DNA from: Candidatus Poribacteria bacterium
GTDB lineage: Bacteria > Poribacteria > WGA-4E > WGA-3G
Assembly (NCBI GenBank): GCA_009835515.1
Contig: VXXH01000781.1
Location: 1-7,823, forward strand
Length of the DNA stretch: 7,823 nt
Reading direction: 5' to 3'
Shown here in pieces: positions 1 to 5,677 of this stretch. The notes under the pieces are model-generated. The model saw nothing but the letters and a program-made list of their open reading frames with translations, did not search any database and had not been told where the DNA came from. Position 1 is the stretch's first letter. Every line of letters starts with the position of its first letter. The position numbers were made by a program, and so were the translations under genes.

Positions 1-611
1 GAAACTGTATCTACGACTTCGCCATTTACGTCAACCGACCATTGTTTTACCCACCAATTCACATCATTCAAAGGAAGTTGTCCAGAGCTACCCGTAACAC
101 GATGGAAAGAATTATCAACAAACTGAAAGTTCCCGCCAGGTCTAAAACCCATGTGTAATTCCGACCACGCTTTTTCAACGACTTCAGAGACAATATCGCC
201 AACACCGCGGGCACAACTATCATCAGTATCTGATCGAAATGTCTCCTGTATTGGAATACCGCCCGCAGTTTGTAAATTCCGAGTAAAAATTGGCATCTGA
301 TACCGAAGTTTGTAGCAATACCCTTGCGGTGCAGACTCAAACTCAATATCTCCGATCTGTCCAAATTCCAACCAAGCCAACGGAAAATGAACATTCGGCT
401 GCAATCCATCTAACAAAACGGGACCACGATAAAAGTTTTTGAAAATCCGATCAGCATCAGATGGACGATCATCATTACTCCCATAGAACACCAATGCAGG
501 GTCTTCTCTTGAAAAAACAGCAGGGGGTGCGGTATTCCCTTCATCTTTCAAAAAGTTTTCACGGATAAAAGCACAGAGAAATTCAAAAATAGGCTTATTA
601 GCAGTATACAT
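1..611 (-). CDS. Partial phage protein, probable tail-completion or neck-region component (3' end outside window)
   Basis: An open frame starts with ATG at 611 and runs without a stop through the left edge, giving 203 complete codons (N-terminus MYTANKPIFEFLCAF). The start lies one base after the TAG of the upstream gene (TAG-T-ATG), so translational coupling is likely; a weak GATGGA lies 8 bases before the ATG. The protein is soluble in character, with no signal peptide or membrane segment. Aromatic-rich segments recur (FPLAWLEFGQI, YCYKLRYQMPIF, NWWVKQW), and a helix CARGVGDIVSEVVEKAW lies around residues 130-150. I do not recognise the family from sequence. The tail-completion/terminator suggestion rests only on its place after the head genes and is weak. 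That the frame is coding is well supported by its length, coupling and natural codon use. Confidence 0.72.
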   Translation of the reverse strand, partial: MYTANKPIFEFLCAFIRENFLKDEGNTAPPAVFSREDPALVFYGSNDDRPSDADRIFKNFYRGPVLLDGLQPNVHFPLAWLEFGQIGDIEFESAPQGYCYKLRYQMPIFTRNLQTAGGIPIQETFRSDTDDSCARGVGDIVSEVVEKAWSELHMGFRPGGNFQFVDNSFHRVTGSSGQLPLNDVNWWVKQWSVDVNGEVVDTV

Positions 612-612
612 A

Positions 613-1197
613 CTATGGTCCATCAATAACGGCACGAGAACGGGTTTTCATCTTCATCAAAACCACAGCCAAATCATAATCATTTCGGAGTTTTAGTCCA
701 TTAAGATCACTGACAATAGTCTCAGCATTCACAACAAGCCTTCGGAGTTGGGCAAAAACATCGTTTTCAAATTCAGTAATCCAATGCGGTAAATTGCCAA
801 GACCCGACCCAACACGGACAATTCCTATTTTCGCTGCTGTGAACTTCGCAACTAACAAACGCAAATAGTGAGGACATAATATACCAGGGATACCATCAGC
901 AGAACCAACCTGAAGCAACCCTAAAGGCGTTGGTCCATAAATACCTATATCCACATTCAAAGAATCATCATCATTGCCGACATCCGCTTCATCTGGATCA
1001 GGTGCAAACGCCATAGTCAAAAAAGTCACAACCTCATAAACTGCTTCATTTTCTAACTGTTCAGCAGAATCTAATTTAAAAGTTTCTCCCTTCGCGAGCT
1101 TACCCTGATCATCGGAATCATCTACTTGAATCTGGATGGTACCTTGCTTATCAAGATATACCTGAATTTCGCTCGTTTTTGTCCACAGGTACGGCAT
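613..1197 (-). CDS. Conserved-type phage structural protein, putative head-tail connector
   Basis: This encodes 194 residues starting MPYLWTKTSEIQVYL at ATG 1197. GGAG lies about 11 bases upstream of the ATG, and the stop TAG is one base before the next start. The N-terminal part (about 1-60) is polar and acidic, followed by a very acidic patch (DPDEADVGNDDD, about 67-78). The C-terminal half looks mainly helical: PHYLRLLVAKFTAAKIGIV, then a Gly-rich GSGLGNLPHW, then ITEFENDVFAQLRRLVVNAE. A helical body that begins with proteins-per-column style entry, a short Gly/Pro turn and a second long helix resembles small head-tail connector proteins, and the gene sits where such proteins are encoded. 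No diagnostic motif was seen, so the role is inferred from context. A tail or head-completion protein of another type is possible. Confidence 0.75.
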   Translation of the reverse strand: MPYLWTKTSEIQVYLDKQGTIQIQVDDSDDQGKLAKGETFKLDSAEQLENEAVYEVVTFLTMAFAPDPDEADVGNDDDSLNVDIGIYGPTPLGLLQVGSADGIPGILCPHYLRLLVAKFTAAKIGIVRVGSGLGNLPHWITEFENDVFAQLRRLVVNAETIVSDLNGLKLRNDYDLAVVLMKMKTRSRAVIDGP

Positions 1198-1378
1198 TTT
1201 TATTTTTTCTCCGTTGCTCGTCTAATTTCCGCTGTTTTTTACTTATCCGCTCAGAAACAAAATCTTTTTCCGGTAGCCCCGTATCTTTCTTGTACGGTGT
1301 GTTTGGTTGCTCACGGCACCCACCATCGCTTCAGTTACCAGACAGCAAAGCGAGGTACGCAGGATCGACATATCTCAT
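1151..1378 (-). pseudogene. Small ORF with strong ribosome site, interrupted by in-frame TGA after 15 codons
   Basis: ATG at 1378 is preceded by GGAGG at an 8-base spacing, the best ribosome site of this gap. It encodes MRYVDPAYLALLSGN and then meets TGA at 1333-1331. The same frame continues open for another 59 codons to a TGA at 1153-1151. That continuation has protein-like composition (PYKKDTGLPEKDF, then a highly charged stretch ISKKQRKLDEQRRKNKN) and contains no start codon of its own before it enters the 194-residue gene. The simplest reading is one small basic protein broken by a nonsense mutation or sequence error. UGA read-through is an alternative. The last part overlaps the start of the next gene in another frame, so the true end of any intact version is uncertain. 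The family is not recognised. Confidence 0.4.
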
Positions 1379-1510
1379 CAATAAGACCTCCGAAGGCTTC
1401 TACGACCTTGACCACGACGCGAGTGATACCAACGTGAAGAATGTAAACGCCTCGGTCGTTTTTCTCTCAAAATCTCTTTCAAAGTTTTCATTGGCGTTAT
1501 AGGTGGACAT
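1335..1510 (-). pseudogene. Small gene with apparent -1 frame break in a run of five A; possibly recoded
   Basis: ATG at 1510 follows GGGAG at good spacing and lies 19 bases after the stop of the upstream adaptor gene, so initiation here is credible. The zero frame gives MSTYNANENFERDFERK and then an unlikely tail, ending at TAG 1402-1400 (36 residues). Shifting by -1 at GAG-AGA-AAA-ACG gives a much more convincing continuation with strong G-first codon bias. It reads NDRGVYILHVGITRVVVKVV, then EAFGGLIDE, and ends at TAA 1337-1335, for 58 residues in total. The continuation is alternately hydrophobic, like a small folded or strand-rich protein. The break could be a missing A in the assembly, a real mutation or programmed slippage. 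It overlaps the next small ORF by about 44 bases. No family is recognised. Confidence 0.42.
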
Positions 1511-1529
1511 ACCACTCCCATAAAAAACC

Positions 1530-2249
1530 TCACAACCGATGCTCACTCCACAGATATTCCGTGAGCCCAAAAGAATCAGTAGCCCAATACGGACGCGCCA
1601 CTTCACGCTTAAATTCTTGTTCTTTTCGATCCGCAAGTTTCTGAAAAGCATTACCAGATTGCGACCGTCTCAGAGTAGTACTTTCACCAGTAGCATCCCG
1701 ATCGGTAATATCCGAAAGATTTTCAGATTTTGTCGCCTGAAACTCATAGGCTTGAGATTCCGCATAGAGCCGCAACGCCATCAATTGTCGAGCGGAAAGA
1801 GCCTCAACAGTGAGAGCGATCGTATACTCCAGATCATGGGAAGCGTAACCACTACCGGCATACGTCCCATAGCGAAAACCAGAAGCATAAGGCGTTGGGT
1901 AGGACTGGTAGCCCGCGACATCATCATCTCGGACAAGATCTATCCAAGACGGCACTTGTACCTGTAGCAACAGATAACTCCGTTCACCAGCCGGGGTTTC
2001 TTCCTCCCGCATCTCGATACGGATATTACTATCAGCCACAAACGCCCCTAAGAGCGTTTTCGCTCCGTCCGGCACAGAATACCGAGCGTCATCTCGCTTA
2101 GGGATCTTTTTCATTTTGACTTTCTTAGGAGCATACCCTTCAACCGCTTCAAGAGCAAGATCAAGGTAGACCCCAATATCCGCAGAAACAAGACCGCGAA
2201 AGGCGGGGAGCTTCGCATATTGTGCTAAAACCTCATCACGCGTTGCCAT
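1530..2249 (-). CDS. Putative head-tail adaptor / head-completion protein
   Basis: This encodes 239 residues starting MATRDEVLAQYAKLPAFRGL. I chose ATG 2249 because GGAG lies 6 bases upstream; the adjacent ATG at 2252 has only 3 bases, and a TTG at 2282 has no ribosome site. The start overlaps the TGA of the preceding gene (ATGATG/TGA), indicating tight coupling. An N-terminal helical region (about 1-40, with SADIGVYLDLALEAVEGY) is followed by a Lys-rich segment (KKVKMKKIPKRDD), then a probable beta domain (about 55-150, RSYLLLQVQVPSWIDLV, then a Tyr/Gly-rich segment). After it come helices SARQLMALRLYAESQAYEF, then a polar C-terminal region. A helix-start plus beta-body architecture encoded after the capsid gene fits an adaptor or neck protein, but no signature motif proves it. 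Assignment is by position. Confidence 0.75.
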   Translation of the reverse strand: MATRDEVLAQYAKLPAFRGLVSADIGVYLDLALEAVEGYAPKKVKMKKIPKRDDARYSVPDGAKTLLGAFVADSNIRIEMREEETPAGERSYLLLQVQVPSWIDLVRDDDVAGYQSYPTPYASGFRYGTYAGSGYASHDLEYTIALTVEALSARQLMALRLYAESQAYEFQATKSENLSDITDRDATGESTTLRRSQSGNAFQKLADRKEQEFKREVARPYWATDSFGLTEYLWSEHRL

Positions 2250-2482
2250 CATTCTCTCCGGGCTATTCCAGCATTCGCCCAAAAACAGAATCCTTCAAGT
2301 TTTTTAAAAGCTTCGCCACGCTCAGGACTTGGCGGCACTAACCGAGCCGCAAGTTCCATCAGTTCTTTAGCACCCGAGCGAATCGCCTGATACCGTTCCG
2401 GCTGATCGCCTGTAGGTGCATGATACGTCATCCGATTATCAATTTCTTCCTGGAGTTCAGGTGTAATTGGATATTCAGTCAT
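2249..2482 (-). CDS. acb2: Acb2/Tad1-hairpin family protein: probable cyclic-nucleotide sponge (anti-CBASS/anti-Thoeris)
   Basis: This encodes 77 residues starting MTEYPITPELQEEIDNRM. ATG 2482 was chosen over a TTG 54 bases upstream because AGAG lies at usable spacing and the family's conserved part begins soon after it. Residues 19-36 read TYHAPTGDQPERYQAIRS. This is followed by the amphipathic helix AKELMELAARLVPPSPERGE and the C-terminal FKKLEGFCFWANAGIARRE. The pattern YHxPxxDQxxRYxxIRxxAKEL, then PxSxER, LE and WANAxIAR, is the signature I know from Acb2/Tad1-domain (DUF7681-type) phage proteins of about 65-95 residues. Characterised relatives form oligomers that bind CBASS cyclic di- and trinucleotides or Thoeris signals and so block effector activation in the cytoplasm. 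The ligand of this copy is unknown. It lies between capsid and adaptor genes and overlaps the adaptor start, so it should be made late, with the virion proteins. Confidence 0.82.
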   Translation of the reverse strand: MTEYPITPELQEEIDNRMTYHAPTGDQPERYQAIRSGAKELMELAARLVPPSPERGEAFKKLEGFCFWANAGIARRE

Positions 2483-2498
2483 TTTGGATCTCTTTTGG

Positions 2499-2561
2499 TG
2501 GTGCCCACAAATCTTTAAGATAGCTGACTCAGGCAAAGTCCTTGAAAGAAAATAGGCACCA
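2499..2561 (-). repeat. 7-bp inverted repeat in the leader of the Acb2-like gene
   Basis: TGGTGCC (2499-2505) and GGCACCA (2555-2561) are perfect inverted copies 49 bases apart. They lie between the capsid gene and the Acb2-like start, with a small palindrome ATCTTTAAGAT inside (2511-2521). In the transcript the two arms could pair and bring the ribosome site of the sponge gene close to the base of a stem. A pairing this short with such a long loop can arise by chance. No convincing promoter was found in the 160-base gap (2483-2642). Confidence 0.25.
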
Positions 2562-2602
2562 TAAGGAAAACTTCCATCAATTTATCTTTTTCTCAACTTT
2601 CA

Positions 2603-2629
2603 TATGTGGCTCCATTACAGAGCCACATA
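2603..2629 (-). terminator. Perfect 10-bp hairpin after the capsid gene (terminator-like or processing/stability element)
   Basis: TATGTGGCTC (2603-2612) pairs perfectly with GAGCCACATA (2620-2629) around a 7-base loop. It begins 13 bases past the capsid stop codon. On the minus-strand transcript it is followed by TGAAAGTTGAG, which is not a U tract, so it is not a canonical intrinsic terminator. It may be a partial terminator, an RNase processing site, or a 3' stabiliser that protects the abundant capsid message and lowers expression of the genes behind it. The stem itself is certain; its function is inferred. Confidence 0.6.
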
Positions 2630-2642
2630 CCTTAAACTACCC

Positions 2643-5627
2643 CTATGGCAAATTCTTAACAATACAAACTGACACTTTCTCGGGAGCCGGAACCCCCATA
2701 CCAGCAAACTGCTCACCGAAATGGCGTTGATCGCCTGTATTATCAGTAATATGCGCGCCTGTCAAATGGAAAGGAGTATGAACTCCAAACAGAAGCGACA
2801 TCTTCTGTCCACAAATCAAATACTCTTTAGGAATAGCCGTTGTGTTAACCACATCTGAACCGGCATACCTGAGAACATTAGACATCACATCAAGAGACTG
2901 CGCAGCATTAGTGCCTTCATTGGTAAAGTTTTTACCGGCACTCAGCTTATCCATCAACTCGTAATTCATAGCCAAGCACTCTGGTTCATAGTGACGGTTC
3001 TTCACTTTAACACGAACATCGGCTACTTTCAAACGAAGGTCCAAGAGATGATCAATAAATGTAGACCCAGCCGGCACTGTGGCATCCCACACAGAGATAT
3101 TTGTCGCATAAGAGTACTTCGCCCGAACACCATTCGCCGTAGACGCTTTTGATCGCCCGGCAGTTGTGAGCTTAATCGTACCTTTCACCCAATCCACCGT
3201 ATAATCGGTGTCATAGAGCAACGGTGTATTATCACCAGCACCTTCCTGAAGCTCAAGAGGCTGAAGCACACGCTGTACAATAGACGGAGCAGTAGCCTGA
3301 CCATCAGCAGGATAATTTCGGACCAAGCCAGACTTAGCAACATTGTCATTGCTATCTTCAGTGACGATCCATTCATAGGGAATTAACCCATCTCGAACAG
3401 TGTACTCATCCGACGAACCAATACGACTCAATGCCGTCCACGTTGAAACCTTAACATGATCCAGCTTCATGGCTTCCATGATAAGGGCACGCCACCCAGT
3501 AAGATCGTTTTGGTTAATAACCTCACGAGCTGCCAAGGCAGTGGATCGCATAATCGGATTCATCACTGTATTGCGAGTCATTGCTCTCGTCTTCGGTGTA
3601 ACCCGAACATGCTGCGGCTGGTAACCTACAGCAAGACGATAGTCCTCGTAATTGAGGACAGATTCGGGAATCACCGCCGAATCCCCCGGATCTAAAGCAT
3701 TCCAACGCTCCCAATCATTGACATTCGCCTGCTGTCCTGTCCATTTCTCAACAGGAATATCCTCTACAACAAGTTGCATAGGATGAAGTTGCGCCATCTG
3801 CATAAAAGTCGTCATACGCCAAACAACAGGCACAAGTAACATCGAGAGTTGATTAATCGGAATACCCAAACCAGCAACCTGTGTTTCATTCGCCAGCTGC
3901 GGAGCCTTTTCTTTAATAAAAGTATCCATAACCGACGCTAAAACTTTCATACCTGGATCGGTTACCGGCATAACCCAAGGTCCATCTGGATTATTCTCAG
4001 ACTGTCGGTTATTCCGAGTCATCTCATCAATCGTACCTTCTATAAGCGTCTCATAAACCTGACCTTCAAAGATACGCGCAATATGACCATCATTAACAAC
4101 ATCCACAAATGTTACGCCCCCTGCATTATTAATATAGGGAACATTCGGATTACCGTTAGGAATACGCCAACCATTCACTTCATCAGTAGCAATCAACTTA
4201 TCAGCCTGTTCAATTTCCCGTTCCAACACAGGCGTTAAAACACGTGTAATTGAGGAAGTATCAATACTATCTACTTCCGAAAATAAAGCACCAACATTCA
4301 CACCAGATTTAATCGCTTCTTTTTGCTTAGCAGAAAAACGCGGATGCTGCGAGAGAACATCATCAATAACTTGTTCAGCAGTACGAACAAAATCTTTCTG
4401 CCGAAGTTCAGTCGTCTCAGTAACATACTTCCTCTCTAACGGAGCCATAAGCTGTTCAACTGCCGTCTGAACCAGAGAAACCACCTCTTTATTCAGCATC
4501 TCTTGCTGTTGAGGCGGTTGCTGTTGTTGTTGTTGTTGCTGCTGCTCTTGAGCGTGATGTGACGGATTGCCCTGAGTCGGATTACCACGCTCATTCGATC
4601 GACCTGAGAAATACGGAGAACGTACCGGTGGTTCCTGCTCTTGCGGCGGGGGATCAGATTGCTGCTGCTGTTGATTCAGATCGCTGCCACCTTCATTCGT
4701 CGGTTCAGCACTTTGCTGCTGCTGAGCATTCACCGTCTCATTGAGAGACAAAGCAGCATCTTCAACCGAAGCATCGCCGTTCCAGACCAAATCGAATCCG
4801 TCAATTTTAAGCCAATCCATGATCTGAACTTTCATACCAGTCACTGGATCGATTTCTTCATGAGAGAAGCCATAACCACGCTGTGAGACCTGGAATTCCA
4901 AGCCAGCATCCAGCAAAGTCATAACATCTTTACCCGATTGGGTATCAACAAACTCAATTTTGGGTAACGAAACCACACCCGTCGATTCATTGAACACGAC
5001 ATCGTGAATCAGAGCACACACATCACCGATGAACCTTTCCTCTCGGTGCATGGTCTCCATTGCCGCTGCGCCCGTTTCCCGAATCCGCCTTTTGAACCGT
5101 TCAACCGCATCCTGAAGAACATCCTTCGGATAAATGCGATTATTCCTATTACGGACATCGGCTTTTTGAGCAATTTCGACATAGCCAAATTTCGCGCCTT
5201 CGGTGACATTAATAACGACTTGGCCATCACCCTGATCAATGATTAATTCTTCAGGAGGATCAACAACCTTGGTCAAGCGAGATTCCATGACAGGTTTCGC
5301 CTTCAAATACGCTTCTACCTCAACCTCGCGCTGATTCGACCACTTCACAGTGCCATCCTCAAACGCAATATCGTATAAGTAGTACGTACGACCCCCGTCT
5401 GCTTTATAGCATTCCAGAAGCACTTGATCAGGAGAATCCCCTATCAAAGCTTCCATATAAAGCCAGTCATCTCGATGTAGGTCATCGGGAGGATCATCAC
5501 TGAGTGCTTTTTGAACGTCACCCCAATACTGTTGAAAAGAATTCGGGACAACAGCAAAAACCTCATTAAGTGTTTTCCCCATCCGCTTCACCATTTCTGT
5601 GAAGCGTTTCATGAATGGATATTTCAT
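2643..5627 (-). CDS. Prohead protease - scaffold - major capsid protein fusion
   Basis: One uninterrupted frame of 994 residues combines three head-assembly functions. Residues 1-140 form an N-terminal domain, with a strand-rich TYYLYDIAFEDGTVKW (81-96). Residues about 145-295 look like a T4 gp21/U9-type or related prohead protease: NRIYPKDVLQDAVERF (163-178), candidate catalytic His in TMHREERF (194), candidate Ser in FQVSQRGYG (248), and the family-like end IDGFDLVW (275-282). Residues 301-375 are Gln/Pro-rich. Residues 377-475 are helical and charged, like a scaffold or delta region. Residues from about 480 to 994 resemble an HK97-fold capsid protein, including LSMLLVPVVWRMTTF, a PMQLVVED stretch, a beta insertion (YTVDWVKGTIKLTT, 809-822) and the strand-rich C-terminus EYLICGQKMSLLFGVH. 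ATG 5627 has no recognisable Shine-Dalgarno site; ATG 5612 is an alternative start. The protein is presumably self-cleaved during prohead maturation. Confidence 0.87.
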   Translation of the reverse strand: MKYPFMKRFTEMVKRMGKTLNEVFAVVPNSFQQYWGDVQKALSDDPPDDLHRDDWLYMEALIGDSPDQVLLECYKADGGRTYYLYDIAFEDGTVKWSNQREVEVEAYLKAKPVMESRLTKVVDPPEELIIDQGDGQVVINVTEGAKFGYVEIAQKADVRNRNNRIYPKDVLQDAVERFKRRIRETGAAAMETMHREERFIGDVCALIHDVVFNESTGVVSLPKIEFVDTQSGKDVMTLLDAGLEFQVSQRGYGFSHEEIDPVTGMKVQIMDWLKIDGFDLVWNGDASVEDAALSLNETVNAQQQQSAEPTNEGGSDLNQQQQQSDPPPQEQEPPVRSPYFSGRSNERGNPTQGNPSHHAQEQQQQQQQQQPPQQQEMLNKEVVSLVQTAVEQLMAPLERKYVTETTELRQKDFVRTAEQVIDDVLSQHPRFSAKQKEAIKSGVNVGALFSEVDSIDTSSITRVLTPVLEREIEQADKLIATDEVNGWRIPNGNPNVPYINNAGGVTFVDVVNDGHIARIFEGQVYETLIEGTIDEMTRNNRQSENNPDGPWVMPVTDPGMKVLASVMDTFIKEKAPQLANETQVAGLGIPINQLSMLLVPVVWRMTTFMQMAQLHPMQLVVEDIPVEKWTGQQANVNDWERWNALDPGDSAVIPESVLNYEDYRLAVGYQPQHVRVTPKTRAMTRNTVMNPIMRSTALAAREVINQNDLTGWRALIMEAMKLDHVKVSTWTALSRIGSSDEYTVRDGLIPYEWIVTEDSNDNVAKSGLVRNYPADGQATAPSIVQRVLQPLELQEGAGDNTPLLYDTDYTVDWVKGTIKLTTAGRSKASTANGVRAKYSYATNISVWDATVPAGSTFIDHLLDLRLKVADVRVKVKNRHYEPECLAMNYELMDKLSAGKNFTNEGTNAAQSLDVMSNVLRYAGSDVVNTTAIPKEYLICGQKMSLLFGVHTPFHLTGAHITDNTGDQRHFGEQFAGMGVPAPEKVSVCIVKNLP
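4503..4724 (-). repeat. CAG/CAA low-complexity tract encoding poly-Gln linker
   Basis: This covers codons 302-375 of the capsid fusion. Runs of four, five, nine and three Gln are separated by Pro-, Ser- and Asn-rich spacers, and the longest run is nine Gln at 4518-4544. Codons alternate between CAG and CAA with a block of five CAA. The tract separates the protease from the scaffold-like part. It is probably a flexible linker and a protease-accessible cleavage zone, and it is prone to length change by replication slippage. Confidence 0.85.
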
Positions 5628-5639
5628 CTGGATTCATTC

Positions 5640-5677
5640 AGATTGAATTCAAGTGATTATGATCACTGATTCAATCT
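5640..5677 (-). repeat. Two-segment hairpin spanning the portal stop, just upstream of the capsid start
   Basis: AGATTGAAT (5640-5648) pairs perfectly with ATTCAATCT (5669-5677), and inside it AGTGAT (5652-5657) pairs with ATCACT (5662-5667) around a 4-base loop. The internal bulges are three bases and one base. The hairpin contains the portal stop codon and ends 12 bases before the capsid ATG, which has no Shine-Dalgarno site. No U tract follows. It could act on translation of the capsid message, serve as an RNase III-type processing site, or stabilise the 5' end of a processed capsid mRNA. Confidence 0.6.

Noticed and set aside
68..409. 113-codon minus-strand ORF with a hydrophobic stretch
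   Set aside because: It lies wholly inside the 611-1 frame, has no ribosome site and reads as a shifted-frame shadow.
1246..1326. 27-codon ORF MVGAVSNQTHRTRKIRGY... from ATG 1326
   Set aside because: The ribosome site is weak, and the alternative frame across the same bases looks more protein-like.
1378..1486. Basic ORF MKTLKEILREKRPRRL... in the third minus frame, ending in TGATG at the start of the next ORF
   Set aside because: The TGATG junction is tempting, but there is no ribosome site, and codon composition favours the overlapping -1 frame (G-first codons). Probably a shadow, though not fully excluded.
1126..1502. Two plus-strand ORFs of 103 and 107 codons over the 1198-1529 gap
   Set aside because: They run antisense to coding-like minus-strand frames with good ribosome sites, overlap the 194-residue gene or the small gene, lack Shine-Dalgarno sites and have unlikely compositions (Phe/Ser/Cys- or Thr-rich).
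1151..1535. Alternative genetic code (TGA read as an amino acid)
   Set aside because: TGA ends the portal, adaptor and Acb2-like genes at tightly coupled junctions such as ATGA/TGATG. One interrupted small ORF is not enough to infer recoding of the whole genome.
2514..2576. 20-codon ORF MEVFLMVPIFFQGLCLSQLS ahead of the Acb2-like gene
   Set aside because: No Shine-Dalgarno site and no coupling to the next start. A leader peptide is conceivable but unsupported.
5009..5246. ORFs of 76-80 codons on either strand inside the capsid fusion
   Set aside because: They are shadows of the 994-residue frame with no initiation signals.
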